Source: Tubiluchus corallicola | Lineage: Eukaryota; Priapulida; Priapulimorpha; Priapulimorphida; Tubiluchidae | DNA length: 64,000 nt | Assembly (NCBI GenBank): GCA_030141605.1 | Contig: JAQGDQ010002366.1 | Span: 304,660 to 368,659 of the forward strand | Direction of reading: 5' to 3' | In this document: positions 61,601-64,000 of the stretch, in pieces | Layout of the letters: each line of letters begins with the position of its first letter | How positions within the stretch are numbered: the stretch's first letter is position 1 | Position numbers and translations under genes: made by a program | The notes under the pieces: model-generated | Databases searched by the model: none | The model's input: the letters and a program-made list of their open reading frames with translations, nothing else | Told to the model about the DNA's origin: nothing

Positions 61601-62120
61601 ATATGTATCTTCATCGTTATTCGCTTAAATTTTCATGTCTTTTTGACTTGTAAAATTTTTTGAAGAATTTTGAAGTAATGCTTTTTCTGGCCGACTTTGT
61701 ACAAGTGTTGCATTTATCATGAATTTCGATCTTGATTAATCTGTCTTCTTTATTCTACATTGCAACAGTCTTTCGCGCCTTCATAAGTTATAAATATATC
61801 TGTATTTATCTAGTGCTGACAGATTACATGTTTTGTTTTAGTGAGAACATTTTTTGTAATTAATGTCTATGGTCTAAAAGTCCAATGATTGGAATGTATG
61901 CATTTGCAACAAATAAAATGATTTTATACTACTGTTATTAAATGCGTTGATTAGATACAGTAAACATGCACCTGAACCAACTTTTAAAATCACATTACAG
62001 GCTAAATTTGGGAATTTCTCGAGTAAAACTCGAGTATTTTGTTATGGGACTTGTCGCTCTTTCAAATATCTATGGTCAGTGTGAACTTCGGTTTCGAATT
62101 CGTTTAAGATATTAGTAGGC
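58650..62120. other. No further UNC93-like exon found
   Basis: The N-terminal UNC93-like exons are expected upstream on this strand, but no donor/acceptor pair enclosing a transmembrane-coding frame could be recognised. A plus-strand frame at 60288-60479 ends at a possible donor (CATAAG|GTAATA) and reads GGFDEGYRQAKINNRER, but has no supporting partner exon. Confidence 0.35.
59730..59800 (+). repeat. Decayed tRNA-Thr-like sequence (SINE head or pseudogene)
   Basis: It has an A-box-like TAGTCTAGTAATCTAAGA and a 5-bp anticodon stem (TTTGC/GCAGA) around the loop TTTGTAA, giving a TGT (Thr) anticodon. There is also a weak B-box-like ACTTCAAATTC. The T stem does not pair and the acceptor stem is missing, so it is not an intact tRNA gene. 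Confidence 0.5.
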
Positions 62121-62128
62121 TTTGAAAG

Positions 62129-62200
62129 GCGCTTTAGCCTAGTGATTACGATGTCCGCTTGTGATTCAGGGGTTCTGAGTTCGAATCCCATCTACATCGG
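62129..62200 (+). repeat. tRNA-like SINE head
   Basis: The A-box-like TTTAGCCTAGTGATTACG and a strong B box (GAGTTCGAATCCC) have the spacing of a tRNA gene. The anticodon arm around TTGTGAT does not pair, so this is a tRNA-derived sequence rather than a tRNA gene. About 180 bp of following sequence, ending near the AATAAATCATTAAG at 62387-62400, may be the SINE body. Confidence 0.55.
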
Positions 62201-62399
62201 GTATTTTCGAGCCATGTACCACTTAATCAGAACTTCTGTCTTCTTCTTAATGCCTCATCATGGGGTGCTGGTGGAAGAGTGCTAGTGTACTGACACTACA
62301 AAATAAGATGCCGTAACTATTTACTTTAACACCAGACGGGGCAGGCATGAAACCATTTTTCTTCCTTCTTCTCTTTCAAAAGGCTCAATAAATCATTAA

Positions 62400-63208
62400 G
62401 ATTTGGATAGAAGTTACGTATATTTTATTAATATATTCGCTGGACAATGCACTGCACCCACAACAGACATCAAGGAACGGTTGAGCAGGTACAGCATTGA
62501 TGCACCAGCTATTACGATTCTGTTTTGTAACGGATGAGGAAAATGTCGCGAAAGCTGATGAGGTAATTTTATCCTACCTAATCAACAGATGCGCATGCGC
62601 CATGTAGCAAAATGCAAAAAATCGATGCTTGATACAAATCCAATACTGTACCCTAAGCATCTTTACAGTTAATCTTTCAAAATCAGCAGGAAATTTGAAA
62701 ATTTACTGCTGAATTGTTATTGCTGATCCAAAAACGTCAATAATTGCTTATAAGTCTTCATGACAATAATTACTTCCTATCGAACTAAAGTATCGAAATT
62801 TCGAGTACTTCAAGTCCAGCTTTGGTTTCCGAAAGTAACTGCGAATGTTACAGTAATTCACATGTGAAAATGAAAGGGAAATAATATTACGTATGGATCA
62901 ACTACTCCTCTTAGGTTCCCAATCTCGTTGCTTCTCACATTTGCTTATTAGACGAATTATTGCTACGCGTAGCGTGAAACAGCCACATTTAGCTTTAGCA
63001 GCAACAGATTACAGACATCATTAGCAAAATGTTCTCCGATTTCTCTGCACGATTCACTGAGTTTAGTGTTCCATCACCACTCAACAACTGAGAAACTGAC
63101 TATAATCGCATCTGTACAACAGTAACATAGCTTTCTCAGCCAGAAAGAGAAAAAGAGAAAGAGAAAAACGATAAATGAATGGAATAATGGAAGGAATCAG
63201 ATAGACAG
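62400..63208. other. No gene seen
   Basis: AT-rich sequence without recognisable exons or element ends. Confidence 0.4.
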
Positions 63209-63221
63209 CGAGAGAGAGAGA

Positions 63222-63310
<89 letters not shown>
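63209..63310. repeat. GA microsatellite
   Basis: Nearly pure GA dinucleotide array, with a few AAAG interruptions at its left edge. The Ser-Leu minus-strand frame over it is an artefact. Confidence 0.95.
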
Positions 63311-63311
<1 letters not shown>

Positions 63312-63451
63312 ATTTCAACATTACTGGATTAACATCTCTATCGAAACTTTTCCCTGTGGTTAGCTTGTTGTGTTGAATTGGAGTGGCTCATTACTACTTC
63401 ACTAGCATAGCAAATGTCAAAAGCAGAAATAGTATTTTCTACTGAGCGCCG

Positions 63452-63736
63452 TCATTCTTCTTCGAGATTTACTTCATTAATGTGATCACCACGTAAAACC
63501 TCACACATGTCTTCATTGTTTGTGTAAATGTTATTTGAGTAGCATAGCATGCAAATTTTACTGCATTTCTTTTCAGCGAATATTCTTCCAAAATGCGCTC
63601 CTTTTTGAACATTTAGATTAATTAACAATGTTGTTATAAAGCCATTTGACAGCAGCAGATTGCAGTTCTTGATTGAACTAATTTTTTTTACTTCAATGTA
63701 CTCATTCCGGAGGGCTCTCACCTCATTTGAAAGCAC
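63452..63736 (-). CDS. Hypothetical open reading frame, 94 codons
   Basis: A minus-strand frame, open for about 12 more codons upstream of its first ATG, reads LSNEVRALRNEYIEVKKISS near its start and CEVLRGDHINEVNLEEE at its end. Charged, helix-like composition and two Cys-containing patches (KKCSKICMLC) give it a protein-like look. I recognise no family, and no splice sites tie it to the UNC93-like gene. Confidence 0.3.
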   Translation of the reverse strand: MLSNEVRALRNEYIEVKKISSIKNCNLLLSNGFITTLLINLNVQKGAHFGRIFAEKKCSKICMLCYSNNIYTNNEDMCEVLRGDHINEVNLEEE

Positions 63737-64000
63737 ACTAAGATTTTTCGTCCAAAATGGTTTCGAATGACAATTGACGTCTTAACGTAATATCAATCAT
63801 TTTCGTTGACTGCCCAATCAGCGTGCAAGTTATTTCGCACCCCTGCAGAGCTTAATTAACGCACGTACGTTCGGGTCATTTAGCTACAGCTGTGTCTAAT
63901 GCTGTTAAGAAAAATGCTCAACTGTTCATTAGGTAGGAGAAATATTGGCCTGGCTCTAGATTTTGTTATTGTCAATTGAAATTGCAAATGAATTAGTGGA

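Noticed and set aside
63136-63321. Ser-Leu repeat frame
   Set aside because: Translation of the GA/CT microsatellite at 63209-63310.

Overview
This window is AT-rich, intron-rich animal DNA. Genes are spread over many small exons with GT-AG introns of 0.1 to 4 kb, and the introns are full of decayed transposons. Protein content (major vault protein, the GPN1 GTPase, an UNC93-like membrane protein) and repeat content (CR1/L2-like LINEs; hAT-, pogo-, piggyBac- and Kolobok-like DNA elements; GA/CT microsatellites) fit an invertebrate metazoan. I cannot name the species.

Layout. (1) 326-16277, minus strand: major vault protein, from the start codon to about residue 595; the C-terminal exons lie off the left edge. 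It contains an unusual duplicated exon (4167-4385 next to 3853-3915). (2) 17950-28215: a block of minus-strand LINE copies, one LINE inserted into another (17950-21420) and a second LINE (23570-28215) split by a 2-kb Kolobok-like element flanked by TTAA. (3) 31219-45482, plus strand: a complete ten-exon GPN1 gene, 385 codons. Intron 2 has U12-type (minor spliceosome) signals, intron 4 appears to start with GC, and intron 8 carries a 36-bp minisatellite running almost to the splice acceptor. (4) 45860-48475, minus strand, tail to tail with GPN1: a multi-exon gene for a cysteine-rich protein I do not recognise. (5) 53011-58646, minus strand: the last three recognisable exons of an UNC93-like transporter; its N-terminal exons were not found. 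(6) 58650-64000: mostly featureless, with tRNA-like SINE heads, a GA microsatellite and one short unexplained open frame.

The genes do not form a pathway or operon. Each is an independent eukaryotic transcription unit. The most informative signals are architectural: the vault exon duplication, the minor intron, the GC donor, and nested transposons whose target-site duplications can be read directly. I saw no CRISPR, operon, rRNA gene or intact tRNA gene. All exon joins come from reading frame, splice-site dinucleotides, phase agreement and remembered protein families; nothing was searched against a database.
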